From Acetomicrobium sp. UBA5826 (GTDB lineage Bacteria > Synergistota > Synergistia > Synergistales > Acetomicrobiaceae), in NCBI RefSeq assembly GCF_002433005.1, contig NZ_DJHF01000020.1, positions 78,137-142,136 on the forward strand: a stretch of 64,000 nucleotides of DNA. Direction: 5' to 3'. The position numbers and the translations under genes are program-made. Within the stretch, counting starts at the first letter, position 1. Every line of letters begins with the position of its first letter. Of the stretch, positions 36,301 through 44,052 are shown one piece after another. A model generated the notes under the pieces. The model had not been told where the DNA came from and did not search any database. It saw only the letters and a list, made by a program, of their open reading frames with translations.

Positions 36301-36596
36301 CCAACGTGATCCGATAACAAAAGCTCCAGAGCTGTCCTCCTTGCCGCGACAGTTCTTTCCGTATTGGTGTATATCTCCATGCCCTGGGATATCTTATTGG
36401 AGCAGGCTCGCACCAAAGCCTTGGCCCCCTTCACTTCCACCAGGCAAACAGAACATCCTCCGTGTGTCGAAAGATGCGGATCGTAACACAGAAAAGGTAT
36501 GTCCACACCACAATCCTTGCACAGATCTAATATCGTTTGTCCCGGGTAACCGTAGACTTCACGACCGTTTAGCAATACTCTAATGTTTCGCTCCAT
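33363..36596 (-). CDS. NuoG-like iron-sulfur / GltD-type flavoprotein fusion (candidate Stn-type transhydrogenase subunit A)
   Basis: 1077 residues from ATG 36596 (AGGAGG nine bases upstream). Order: plant-type [2Fe-2S] (C37, C48, C51, C65); cysteine region DHVGDCRPPCTLVCP; GltD/NfnB-like flavoprotein (~115-500) with FAD loop VAIVGGGPAGLSA, second NAD(P) loop VAVIGGGNTAMDA and CGDLRTGPDIAIAAIGEG. A two-[4Fe-4S] ferredoxin follows (CILCGRC, CTGCGLC, ~612-665), then a molybdopterin-oxidoreductase-like tail (CGECSLGC, ~691 onward) without an obvious cofactor site. There is no [FeFe]-hydrogenase H-cluster motif. With the NuoF and NuoE partners it resembles the Sporomusa Stn bifurcating transhydrogenase. 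Assignment is inference. Confidence 0.75.
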   Translation of the reverse strand: MERNIRVLLNGREVYGYPGQTILDLCKDCGVDIPFLCYDPHLSTHGGCSVCLVEVKGAKALVRACSNKISQGMEIYTNTERTVAARRTALELLLSDHVGDCRPPCTLVCPARGDVQGYVNLAASGFYKEALDLLHENVTLPASIGRICPAPCQEKCRRNFVDEEPVSIREIKRFVGDWAIENGMLGHIDEIQENGHNVAIVGGGPAGLSAAFFLRKKGYAVTIFEKESHLGGMMRYGIPEYRLPRDIMQKEIDWLLSWGIKVQTDTALGRDITLEQLRREFDAILLAFGCWQSTPLRVPGEDLKGVFGGINFLYQVNNRLPVEIGKKVAVIGGGNTAMDACRCAKRLGAEEVTVVYRRTRQEMPAEDAEIEEAMEEGVNFIFLAAPKEISGDESVRELVCEKMVLGEPDESGRRRPIPTGETFTLTVDTVIAAIGQRAVLDFLPPEIHDGRKILGDDNYATPLEKVFLCGDLRTGPDIAIAAIGEGHFAAESIHHFITRGYPKRPFECDVTRENLGPEDFRDKKKQPREMPKIFPAEERLEKPFEEFNRGLTEEQVKIDASRCMECGCPDVFECKLRSYSIEYEASPTRLSGERIKRLEEKLKYFDRNMDKCILCGRCVRTCDEIVGLHAIDFVSRGFVSTIHDAYMKPLDESECTGCGLCVQLCPVGALTEKRKERWPHSEIPTATKTTCGECSLGCEIYVNADKGKRNVVRVTTELGSPTSPTLGLCCFKARTFHLKRQRPEINKDIKETLLELVDFLRSEGVVSLFLGNSLSNEEYESIKEFLNRKGQNIAVSILEADDFKAFTSLAKEANLKRCTLGQIYESDVVFVIDENMDQEVPLITTMLRKNVREDGLKVIYLGSDPGLLDRGTTILLKTDVAEIYPILESFTDERLIKKTSELSGIKETTLVRAINTLKSARHPIFLAGPKVTSNASSAKAFVKLCSTLGKCSYIPLYRGANTEGALRVLGDILTPTIDNLSMIKEGQVTKLVLVEPDQATVEVLQGVNADNRAKCALLTSRSFEDIKADLVMPIAGWYERRGKVINVSGEILKQEITVIPQKKSKTLSSLIKALIEI

Positions 36597-36610
36597 ACCT
36601 AAAAGCCTCC

Positions 36611-38383
36611 TCAATCAACAAATATAGCAGAGACAGGACAGGTCTGTTTGCATTGGCCGCATCTCACGCATTTGGCGTCGTCTATTTCGTGGGGTTCCTT
36701 AACTTTGCCGCTAATTGCGCCAACGGGACATATCCTGGCACATCTAGTACAACCTATGCATAGATCGGTATTTATTGTGTAGCGAATGAGAGAAGGGCAC
36801 ACCTTTGCGGGACATTTCTTGTCCTTAACATGAGTTTCGTATTCCTCTCTGAAGTATTTTAGCGTAGTCAACACAGGGTTTGGGGCCGTCTGTCCAAGAC
36901 CGCATAGGGAACCTTCCTTTACTTGTAATGCCAGTTCATAAAGCAGATCAAGATCCTCCATCTTTCCCTCTCCGTTGCTGATGCGTTCTAATATCTCTAG
37001 CATTCTTTTTGTACCTATTCTGCAAAAGGGACATTTTCCGCAGGATTCGCGTTGTGTGAAGTTCAGAAAAAACTTTGCCACATCGACGACGCAGCTTGTT
37101 TCGTCCAAAACAATCATGCCTCCGGAACCCATGATTGCTCCCGTTGCTGTTATGGATTCGTAATCTACAGGTGTATCGAGGAGCCAGGAAGGTATACATC
37201 CTCCCGACGGCCCGCCCATTTGCACTGCTTTGATCTCTTTTCCGTCGGCGATTCCGCCGCCAATATCATATATTACTTCTCTGATGGGCATTCCCATTGG
37301 AATTTCGATGAGGCCTCCTTTGGCTACCTTGCCGGCGAGGGCAAATACCTTCGTTCCCTTGCTTTTTTCAGTACCAAAACGCGAGAATTCCGATGCTCCA
37401 TGTCGTATTATCCACGGCACGTTTGCATAGGTTTCCACGTTGTTAATGTTGGTCGGCTTTCCCCAAACGCCGCTTTCGGCTGGAAAGGGAGGTCGGGGTC
37501 GCGGCATTCCCCGTTTTCCTTCTATTGAGGCTATCAGGGCTGTCTCTTCGCCGCAAACAAATGCCCCGGCCCCTTCTTTTATCTCTATATCGAAATTAAA
37601 GCCGCTGCCAAAAACGTTGTCTCCCAAAAAGCCTCTTTCGCGTGCCTGGTCAAGAGCTATGTTTAGCCTTTTTATGGCCAAAGGATATTCTGCTCGACAA
37701 TAAATATAACCGTGAGAAGCACCGACGGCGTAAGCACATATAGCCATACCCTCTATGACGGCGTGGGGGTCACCCTCCAATACGGACCTGTCCATAAAGG
37801 CGCCCGGATCTCCTTCGTCGGCATTGCAAATCACATATTTGGGTTCTCCCTTGGCTTGTCGCGTAAATTTCCACTTAAGCCCCGTTGGGAATCCTGCGCC
37901 ACCACGACCCCTAAGGCCTGATCTGTACACTTCATCTATGACTTCATCGGGAGACATTTCCTTCACGGCCTTTGAAAACGCCTCGTAAGCCCCTCGGGAA
38001 ATGGCCTCGTCTATTTTTTCCGGGTCAATTATCCCGCAGTTTCTGAGAACTATCCTGACCTGCTTTGCCATCCTATTGTTTTCCGGCGCCCGAGTTTCCT
38101 CATCGCTGTATATAATCTTTTCTTTTAGGACTGAAGTGGGTTGCAAGGAGGAGCCGACCAATTCCTTGGCTAATTCGGGTGTCATATATCCATAAATGGT
38201 TCTCTTGCCCTCGATTTCTACTTCAACTAAAGGTTCATATGAGCACAGGCCAATACATCCGACCTTTTTTAAAATAGTATTTTCGTCTCCGACAAGCACT
38301 TTGGAGAGTTCCTCGTAGACGGAGTCTGCCCCCGATGCCAAACCACAGCTTGCCATCCCAACGCGCACTATTGTATTAGCCAT
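36611..38383 (-). CDS. NuoF/HydB-like NADH-binding flavoprotein subunit
   Basis: 590 residues. An N-terminal thioredoxin-like [2Fe-2S] domain (CGLASGA ... CIGLCSYEP) is followed by the NuoF core with the NADH/FMN loop GRGGAGFPTGLKW and a [4Fe-4S] SLBB-NuoF C-terminal motif (ESCGKCPFCRIG). Two extra [4Fe-4S] ferredoxin motifs close the protein (CIGCTRCARICP, CVRCGQCKQTCP). This is the architecture of the beta subunit of bifurcating hydrogenases, formate dehydrogenases and Stn. ATG 38383 follows AGAGGTGAAGG; in-frame starts further up lie inside the NuoE-like gene. Confidence 0.92.
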   Translation of the reverse strand: MANTIVRVGMASCGLASGADSVYEELSKVLVGDENTILKKVGCIGLCSYEPLVEVEIEGKRTIYGYMTPELAKELVGSSLQPTSVLKEKIIYSDEETRAPENNRMAKQVRIVLRNCGIIDPEKIDEAISRGAYEAFSKAVKEMSPDEVIDEVYRSGLRGRGGAGFPTGLKWKFTRQAKGEPKYVICNADEGDPGAFMDRSVLEGDPHAVIEGMAICAYAVGASHGYIYCRAEYPLAIKRLNIALDQARERGFLGDNVFGSGFNFDIEIKEGAGAFVCGEETALIASIEGKRGMPRPRPPFPAESGVWGKPTNINNVETYANVPWIIRHGASEFSRFGTEKSKGTKVFALAGKVAKGGLIEIPMGMPIREVIYDIGGGIADGKEIKAVQMGGPSGGCIPSWLLDTPVDYESITATGAIMGSGGMIVLDETSCVVDVAKFFLNFTQRESCGKCPFCRIGTKRMLEILERISNGEGKMEDLDLLYELALQVKEGSLCGLGQTAPNPVLTTLKYFREEYETHVKDKKCPAKVCPSLIRYTINTDLCIGCTRCARICPVGAISGKVKEPHEIDDAKCVRCGQCKQTCPVSAIFVD

Positions 38384-38876
38384 TATTGCCTTCACCTCTT
38401 TTGTTCGTTCTGTAGCCATCCAGAACCTTTACGGCCCTATCGGGCGTCAGGCGACCGTAAACGTCTTCTCCGACCATCATAACGGGAGCCAGGCTGCAGC
38501 ACCCGAGACAGGCGACAAGCTCCAACGTGAAAAGCCCGTCGTCCGTCGTCTCTCCTTCCGAAATTCCCAAATGTCTCATTACTTCTTGGGCTATCAGCAA
38601 GGATCCCTGTACATGACAAGCCGTTCCTCTGCAGAGTTTTATGGTATATTTGCCTAAAGGTTTAAATCTAAACATGGCATAAAATGTCGCTACACCATAG
38701 AGGCTTGCTTCGGGAATATCGAGCTCTTTGGCCACCTTGCTCAATACTTCTTGTGGCAAATAGCCGTAACTTTCTTGTATTTTCGATAAAAGCGAAATTG
38801 TGATGCCCTTTTTACCCCGAAAGGTCTCGATAATGTTCTGTAAAGCCTGCTCGTCATCTTGTTTTGTTGAAAGCAT
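38376..38876 (-). CDS. NuoE/HydC-like thioredoxin-fold [2Fe-2S] subunit
   Basis: 166 residues, typical NuoE length. A helical N-terminus (SYGYLPQEVLSKVAKELDIP, YGVATFYAMF) precedes a thioredoxin-like [2Fe-2S] domain with CRGTACHVQG and CLGCCSLAPV. First gene of the three-gene operon, starting behind AGGAGGG. It passes electrons to the NuoF-like subunit. Confidence 0.92.
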   Translation of the reverse strand: MLSTKQDDEQALQNIIETFRGKKGITISLLSKIQESYGYLPQEVLSKVAKELDIPEASLYGVATFYAMFRFKPLGKYTIKLCRGTACHVQGSLLIAQEVMRHLGISEGETTDDGLFTLELVACLGCCSLAPVMMVGEDVYGRLTPDRAVKVLDGYRTNKRGEGNNG

Positions 38877-38983
38877 GAGCTTCCCTCCTATTTGAAAAGC
38901 TGGTCAAAAAAATGAATTTAGGGATAATATAACACTATTGATTTGCACTTAGAAGATCCTTGGGCTTTTTTTATTGCGAGTTG

Positions 38984-39012
38984 TTGCGCCTTTACGGGTA
39001 TTATGCTATATT
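38984..39012 (+). promoter_or_regulatory. Promoter of the glutaredoxin-like gene
   Basis: TTGCGC at 38984-38989, 17 bases, TATATT at 39007-39012 preceded by TGC-like extension. It lies in the 189-base divergent region (38877-39065), which otherwise holds no gene; a minus-strand promoter for the NuoE-like gene is expected there but no near-consensus pair was found. Confidence 0.5.
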
Positions 39013-39065
39013 CTTTATATATGTTTGGTAACCCTAATTTTTCAAATCAGAGGAAGGTGTAGAAT

Positions 39066-39311
39066 ATGACTGTGAAAGTTTATAGTACTCCCACATGTCC
39101 GTGGTGTACAAAGGTAAAAGAATATTTAAAAGACTTGGGTGTCGAGTATGAGGAGGTAGACGTCAGCAAAGACAGGGCTGCTGCTATGGACATGGTGAGG
39201 CAAACTGGCCAAATGGGTGTGCCCGTAACCTTCATAGGTGATAAGTTTATTGTCGGTTATGATCCTGAGGCAATTAAAGAGCTTTTAAAGGAAAACAGCA
39301 TATTAGATTAG
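39066..39311 (+). CDS. Glutaredoxin-like protein (NrdH/UXX type)
   Basis: 81 residues. Thioredoxin fold with the redox motif STPTCPWCTKVKEYL (CPWC), the cis-proline GVPVTFI and GYDPEAIKELL. This short type often carries electrons from thioredoxin reductase or ferredoxin-linked reductases to oxidised proteins. It has its own promoter and an AGAGGAAGG ribosome site. The natural electron donor is not shown by context. Confidence 0.88.
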   Translation: MTVKVYSTPTCPWCTKVKEYLKDLGVEYEEVDVSKDRAAAMDMVRQTGQMGVPVTFIGDKFIVGYDPEAIKELLKENSILD

Positions 39312-39336
39312 CTTAATTTTAAAGGGGGAATACCTT

Positions 39337-40713
39337 TTGGACGAGCTGTTAAGCGTAAGCGTCGGAGGTGCTTTTGTAGGTGGAGATCGTCCCGTTTTGA
39401 GAGAAAATATCGACGGTCTTTTAAGAATGGTCGAAGAAGCCGATGTCCTGTTGCGGGAAAAAGGGAGAGACGACGTTGAGGGCTTTGGTTGGATTAACCT
39501 GCCCTATCAGGATTTGTCCGAAACGATTGAAATCGGGCGTTGGCTTTCTGGCTTTGAAGCCATCGTGCAAATAGGCATTGGCGGATCTGCTTTGGGAAAC
39601 AGAATGCTTGCAAAGGCACTCCTTCCCCCTTTTTACAACGAACTTGATGCTTCCGTCAGAAAGGCCCCCAAGTTTTATCTGCTGGAAAATCCGGATCCCA
39701 AGACGGCATTATCTTTACTGGATCGACTTGATTTGTCGAAGATAGCATTTGTAGTCGTCAGCAAATCGGGAAGCACGACGGAAACGGCTGCGCACTTTTT
39801 ATGGGTATGGCAAAAGGTCAGGGAAAAGATAGGCGAAAGAGCAAGGGACAATTTTTTGATAATTACCGACCCTAGAAAAGGCATCCTGCGCAAATTTGCC
39901 AAATCTACAGGTTGTAGGAGTTTGAATATTCCCGAAAGCGTGGGGGGCAGGTATTCTGTTCTTTCCTCGGTAGGGTTGGCAACGGCTTCCGCTTTGGGTA
40001 TCAACATCGAAAAGCTGGTTCAAGGTGCTAAGGAGATGGATCAAAGACTTGCCTTGCGGTCGCACCTTTGGGAAAATCCCGCATGGCTATTGGCCTGCAT
40101 TAACCTGTTGCACGCTAAAGCCGGCCGTAATATGGCCGTTATGATGCCCTATGGAGACGATCTTGCCGATTTTGCCGAATGGTTTGCTCAGCTTTGGGGA
40201 GAAAGCCTTGGCAAAGAGGGATGCGGCACCACTCCTGTGCGTGCTCTCGGAGCTATAGATCAGCATTCCCAGCTTCAACTTTACGCGGAAGGCCCGGACG
40301 ATAAGCTAATTACGATTATCGACGTAAAAAATAGGCCGTTATTTCTATTGCCGGACGTTGTAGATATAGAGGCGTTGAAGGATTTGGAGTTTTTATACGG
40401 AAAGGCCCTGGGAGATCTGTTGAGTATAGAGGCTCGTTCGACGGCTTCGGCTTTGATAAAAGCTGGAAAGCCGGTTATTTACCTTAACATTCCTGAAGTT
40501 TCCGAGAGATATATTGGTGCTTTGGTGTTCTTCTATGAATATGTAACAGCTCTTGTCGGTTTTTTGATGAAAATCAATCCCTTCGATCAACCTGGAGTGG
40601 AACAGGGGAAACGATATATATATTCGCTCATGGGCCGCAGGGGATACGAGGAATATGTGAAAGAAGTTGAAGAATATTTTGGTGCATGCCAAAAAACGGA
40701 GATTATAATATGA
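39337..40713 (+). CDS. pgi: Glucose-6-phosphate isomerase
   Basis: 458 residues, short bacterial PGI length. QIGIGGSALGNRML, VSKSGSTTETAAHF, GGRYSVLSSVGL and the active-site glutamate region WGESLGKEG are present, with QHSQLQLYAEGP near the substrate site. It interconverts glucose-6- and fructose-6-phosphate. The start is TTG 39337 with AAAGGGGGA upstream. Confidence 0.95.
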   Translation: MDELLSVSVGGAFVGGDRPVLRENIDGLLRMVEEADVLLREKGRDDVEGFGWINLPYQDLSETIEIGRWLSGFEAIVQIGIGGSALGNRMLAKALLPPFYNELDASVRKAPKFYLLENPDPKTALSLLDRLDLSKIAFVVVSKSGSTTETAAHFLWVWQKVREKIGERARDNFLIITDPRKGILRKFAKSTGCRSLNIPESVGGRYSVLSSVGLATASALGINIEKLVQGAKEMDQRLALRSHLWENPAWLLACINLLHAKAGRNMAVMMPYGDDLADFAEWFAQLWGESLGKEGCGTTPVRALGAIDQHSQLQLYAEGPDDKLITIIDVKNRPLFLLPDVVDIEALKDLEFLYGKALGDLLSIEARSTASALIKAGKPVIYLNIPEVSERYIGALVFFYEYVTALVGFLMKINPFDQPGVEQGKRYIYSLMGRRGYEEYVKEVEEYFGACQKTEIII

Positions 40714-40749
40714 TTCCAAGTTTGGAATGCATAACGGAGGAAGTTATAA

Positions 40750-41502
40750 ATGACAGATACCCCCTTGCTTCAAGTAGATGAAGTAACGGTAACCCGAGAA
40801 AACGGGAAAAAACTGCTCGATCAAGTCAATTTGCGAGTCGGGCATGGAGAGGTAACTGGAGTGTTGGGCCGAAACGGTGCGGGAAAGACGACGTTGGCCT
40901 ATACTGTTATGGGCCTTCCTTCCTATAGGCCCAATTCCGGCAGGATCTTCTTTGAAGGAAAGGATATTACCAATCTTTCGATTACCGATAGATCGAGATT
41001 AGGGATAACTTTAGCATGGCAATATCCGGCTAGATATGAAGGAATTACCGTTGCCGAATATTTGAGATTGTCGCGTAAGGATGCGACGAGAAGAGAACTA
41101 GAAGAGGCTTTGGATTTTATTCAGATGGAACCTTTTTACCTGGATCGTTTTGTTGACAAGGCTCTATCCGGAGGAGAGAGAAAAAGGCTGGAGCTTGCGT
41201 CTATCTATTTAATGAGGCCCAAGCTTGCCATCTTAGACGAGCCCGATTCGGGAGTAGATCTTCTGGCTTTGGGCGATGTGATAAAGCTTTTTAAAAAATT
41301 AATAGATTTTGGTAGCAGCGTATTGGTAATAACCCATAGAGATGACATAGCTTCGGCTTGCGATAGGGCTTACCTGCTTTGCAACGGCAAGGTCATGCTC
41401 GAGGGACAACCAGTTGCCGTAAAGCAATACTTTATGTCGCTGTGCAGCCCCTGTTCAGACCCACTTTTAGCCGGAGGGGTGATTTCCAATGAATCTCAGT
41501 AA
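40750..41502 (+). CDS. sufC: Fe-S cluster assembly ATPase SufC
   Basis: 250 residues. Walker A GRNGAGKTT, signature LSGGERKRLELA, Walker B LAILDEPDSGVD and switch VITHRD fit SufC rather than a transport ATPase, and no permease is nearby. It pairs with the SufB-like protein to form a two-gene iron-sulfur scaffold system. No sufS, sufU, sufD or sufE lies beside it. ACGGAGG precedes the ATG. Confidence 0.9.
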   Translation: MTDTPLLQVDEVTVTRENGKKLLDQVNLRVGHGEVTGVLGRNGAGKTTLAYTVMGLPSYRPNSGRIFFEGKDITNLSITDRSRLGITLAWQYPARYEGITVAEYLRLSRKDATRRELEEALDFIQMEPFYLDRFVDKALSGGERKRLELASIYLMRPKLAILDEPDSGVDLLALGDVIKLFKKLIDFGSSVLVITHRDDIASACDRAYLLCNGKVMLEGQPVAVKQYFMSLCSPCSDPLLAGGVISNESQ

Positions 41503-42424
41503 TGAATATATGTCACTGATAGAAATAGCCGAAAAGGCGGGAGAACCCATCAGGACCGACGATGCTCATGTTATAGTTCATGCCAACAATATCATCGCTG
41601 CAAAAGACATCCCCGGTCTTGAAATCGACGCCGAAGAGACTGAATTTGGCATTAGGGCATCCTTTACCGTAAAAGCAGGAGCGGTTTTAAAGAAACCCGT
41701 GCATCTTTGTTTCGGCCACCTTGGCAAAGAGGGAAAGCAAATCATAGAAAGCAGGATCGTGCTGGAAGAAGGGGCGAAAGCTAAATTTTACTCCCACTGT
41801 ATTTTTCCGAATGCCGTAAAATTCCTCCATGCGATGGAAGGCGATATAGTAGTGGGCAAAGGTGCTGACATGACATATGAAGAAGTGCACGTCCACGGAC
41901 CTGAGGGAAAGATTGAAGTCAGGCCACTGACCCGCGTCGTGGTGGATGAAAAGGGCAGGTACGTGAGCAATTTTTCGTTAATCGAGGGAAGGGTAGGGAT
42001 TCTGTACCTCGACGTGGAAGTGGATGTCGTCGGTTGGCTTGGGAGTGCGGAAATAACCTCTAAAGTTTACGGGAAATACGATGATATCTGCAACGTTAAA
42101 GATACGATAAGGCTATCCGGGGAAAAGTCGAGCGGATTGGCCAAAGCTAGAGTTGTATTGAAAGACAACAGCTTCGGCAAGTTTTTCGGAGAAGTGCAAG
42201 GAGCTGCTGACGGATCGAAAGGTCATGTCGATTGCACTGAAATAGTGCAAGGAAATGCGAAAGCGGAAGCCGTTCCCGTCGTCTCTGTGGTTCATCCCGG
42301 AGCTGAGATAACCCACGAAGCTGCCATAGGCCGTATAGCCAACGAAAAGCTGTGGGGTCTGATGGCCAAGGGTTTGACCGAGAACGAAGCTATTGACGTT
42401 ATCGTTTCGGGCCTTTTGAGGTAG
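41489..42424 (+). CDS. sufB: SufB/SufD family Fe-S scaffold protein (short type)
   Basis: 311 residues, much shorter than E. coli SufB (~495) and lacking its N-terminal region. The beta-helix core is seen (repeated short strands, IVLEEGAKAKFYSHCIFP, RVVLKDNSFGKFFGEVQGAA) with the C-terminal HPGAEITHEAAIGRI containing the conserved histidine and glutamate region of SufB/SufD. It overlaps sufC by 14 bases. The pair corresponds to the minimal two-protein SufBC arrangement of many anaerobes and archaea. Confidence 0.88.
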   Translation: MNLSNEYMSLIEIAEKAGEPIRTDDAHVIVHANNIIAAKDIPGLEIDAEETEFGIRASFTVKAGAVLKKPVHLCFGHLGKEGKQIIESRIVLEEGAKAKFYSHCIFPNAVKFLHAMEGDIVVGKGADMTYEEVHVHGPEGKIEVRPLTRVVVDEKGRYVSNFSLIEGRVGILYLDVEVDVVGWLGSAEITSKVYGKYDDICNVKDTIRLSGEKSSGLAKARVVLKDNSFGKFFGEVQGAADGSKGHVDCTEIVQGNAKAEAVPVVSVVHPGAEITHEAAIGRIANEKLWGLMAKGLTENEAIDVIVSGLLR

Positions 42425-42437
42425 GTCTTATGTCGCA

Positions 42438-42818
42438 ATGGATATAGTGTCGAAACTTTATGATGTGGCAAAGAGGGGGCGGGAAAATGCTTATGCCCCC
42501 TACTCTGGTTTTTCGGTGGGTGCCGCTTTGCTCGCCCAATCGGGCCGTATTTACGCCGGATGTAACGTTGAAAATTCCTCCTACGGACTAACTATTTGTG
42601 CCGAAAGGGTTGCTCTGTTTTCTGCAGTCGCTCAGGGAGAGCGGGTCTTCGAGATGATGATTATATGTGCCGACTCTATAGTTCCCCCCTGTGGAGCGTG
42701 TCTTCAGGTAATGGCCGAATTTGGTGATATGGAAATAATATCGTTTGATATGGAAGGTAAGTTTCAGCGAAACCGCCTTTCAGAGCTTCTTCCTCAGTCC
42801 TTTCGCTTGCTTAAGTAG
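42438..42818 (+). CDS. cdd: Cytidine deaminase
   Basis: 126 residues, tetrameric-type CDA. AYAPYSGFSVGAALL, the zinc and proton-shuttle motif CAER, and PCGACLQVM supply the three cysteine ligands and the catalytic glutamate. It deaminates cytidine and deoxycytidine in pyrimidine salvage, and could feed the pyrimidine-nucleoside phosphorylase at 61416. Its end overlaps the convergent TtcA-like gene by eight bases. Confidence 0.95.
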   Translation: MDIVSKLYDVAKRGRENAYAPYSGFSVGAALLAQSGRIYAGCNVENSSYGLTICAERVALFSAVAQGERVFEMMIICADSIVPPCGACLQVMAEFGDMEIISFDMEGKFQRNRLSELLPQSFRLLK

Positions 42819-43521
42819 CCCAAAGCGTCTTACGAAGTGCCCTTAAAGTGCTGTATTCTCCTTGCGGCGCTTCTTCAAGTATATTTTTCAGGATTTCATT
42901 TATTCTTTTTCTCTTCGTGTCGTCCCCGTAAGGACATTTTGGTCCCCGTTCCGGCAGATCTATCTCGGAAGCTGCCGATATCAAAGTTTCCTCAGGAAGG
43001 AATATCAATGGCCTAATAACCCATGTTTGCGTTCTGCTTTGCCACGTTTTTGGCTGTAGCGTATGAAGTTTTCCGGAGAAAAATACATTCAGCATTAACG
43101 TAACGGTGGCATCGGTTAGATGATGTCCTAAAGCTATTTTCCTAAACCCTCTGTCCTTTGCGATCCCGCTCAAAATGCCCCTTCTCATGTTCGCGCAAAA
43201 ACTGCAGGGAGATTTTTCCCTTCTGATTTTTATAATTTCAAATATAGGATAGGCATAATGCGTAAAGGGTACATCGAGGCTTTCGCAAAAGTCCTTCAGC
43301 CCTGCGGGATCAAACTGCCCGCCCGTTGGATCTACAATCATGGCTTCTATATTGAATCTGATGGGGCTTACTCTTTGTAAGTGTTTTAGGGCAATGAGGA
43401 GCAACGAACTGTCCTTCCCTCCGGATAAGCCAACTAAAACATTATCGCCTTCTTCGATCATGGAGTAGGCGCACACCGCTTCGCCGACGCCGCGTTTGAT
43501 CTTCTCGGGTAAATCGAACAT
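42811..43521 (-). CDS. TtcA-family tRNA-thiolation ATP-pyrophosphatase
   Basis: 236 residues. The PP-loop VGLSGGKDSSLLLIALKHL and a central CSFCANMRRG pair of cysteines match the TtcA/TtuA superfamily, which thiolates tRNA cytidine-32 or uridine-54 using a [4Fe-4S] cluster. ALGHHLTDATVTLMLN is the conserved GHxxxD region, with D shifted in spacing. The exact tRNA position modified is not resolved. It is convergent with cdd. Confidence 0.82.
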   Translation of the reverse strand: MFDLPEKIKRGVGEAVCAYSMIEEGDNVLVGLSGGKDSSLLLIALKHLQRVSPIRFNIEAMIVDPTGGQFDPAGLKDFCESLDVPFTHYAYPIFEIIKIRREKSPCSFCANMRRGILSGIAKDRGFRKIALGHHLTDATVTLMLNVFFSGKLHTLQPKTWQSRTQTWVIRPLIFLPEETLISAASEIDLPERGPKCPYGDDTKRKRINEILKNILEEAPQGEYSTLRALRKTLWAT

Positions 43522-43728
43522 TCACATCACCACGCTGAGATATTAATATGTATGTAATATGAATTACAATAACTAAGACAAAGAATAAAAGTTTTTTAAG
43601 CCTTGAAGTAAAGTATATTCTGCAATAGGATATTTTCAAATGATGTGTAGGCAAGAAATCTCAAAAAGCTATTTGGTAACATGTCCAGGTTTTCTAAAAT
43701 ATAAAAACACAAAGGTGATCGGGCCGGC

Positions 43729-44052
43729 ATGAAAATCCTTGGTTTTTTGATTGACAACAGCGTTTATTTTTACGTTGCCTTTATGTTGGCAGGAGCGCTA
43801 GTAGGATATTTCGGGAGAGTTCCAAACTTTATAAAAAGGCATAACGGGAGAGTTCAGACGTTATGTCTTATTTTATTGCTCCTGGCGATAGGTATTGAGA
43901 TTGGAAGCAACGAAGAAGTGCTCAAGGCGTTAGGTAACTTGGGCTATAAAGCTGCTGCGGTTTCTTTTTTGTCTGTTTTGGGTACAATATTTTGTATAAA
44001 TATATTCGTCAGATTTTTGACAAAAGACAAAAAGGGAATGATGAATCATTGA
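43729..44052 (+). CDS. LysO-type exporter, N-terminal half as a separate protein
   Basis: 107 residues with three to four membrane helices. It resembles the N-terminal half of the E. coli lysine exporter LysO (YbjE, ~300 residues): GALVGYFGRVP, LLLAIGIEIGSNEEVLKALGNLG. Its stop overlaps the start of the second half (TTGA). AAAGGTGAT lies upstream. In many bacteria LysO is one chain. The two-gene split keeps the total length (~304 residues) the same. Confidence 0.75.
   Translation: MKILGFLIDNSVYFYVAFMLAGALVGYFGRVPNFIKRHNGRVQTLCLILLLLAIGIEIGSNEEVLKALGNLGYKAAAVSFLSVLGTIFCINIFVRFLTKDKKGMMNH

Noticed and set aside
33363..36596. [FeFe]-hydrogenase HydA as the identity of the large subunit
   Set aside because: The cysteine motifs that bind the H-cluster are absent, and a GltD-type flavoprotein occupies the middle of the protein.
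40750..41502. Transport ATPase identity for SufC
   Set aside because: No permease is nearby and the overlapping SufB-like gene makes the iron-sulfur scaffold role far more likely.
43522..43728. Possible lysine riboswitch before the LysO genes
   Set aside because: The conserved lysine-riboswitch core is not seen; the region is AT-rich with no clear multi-stem fold.
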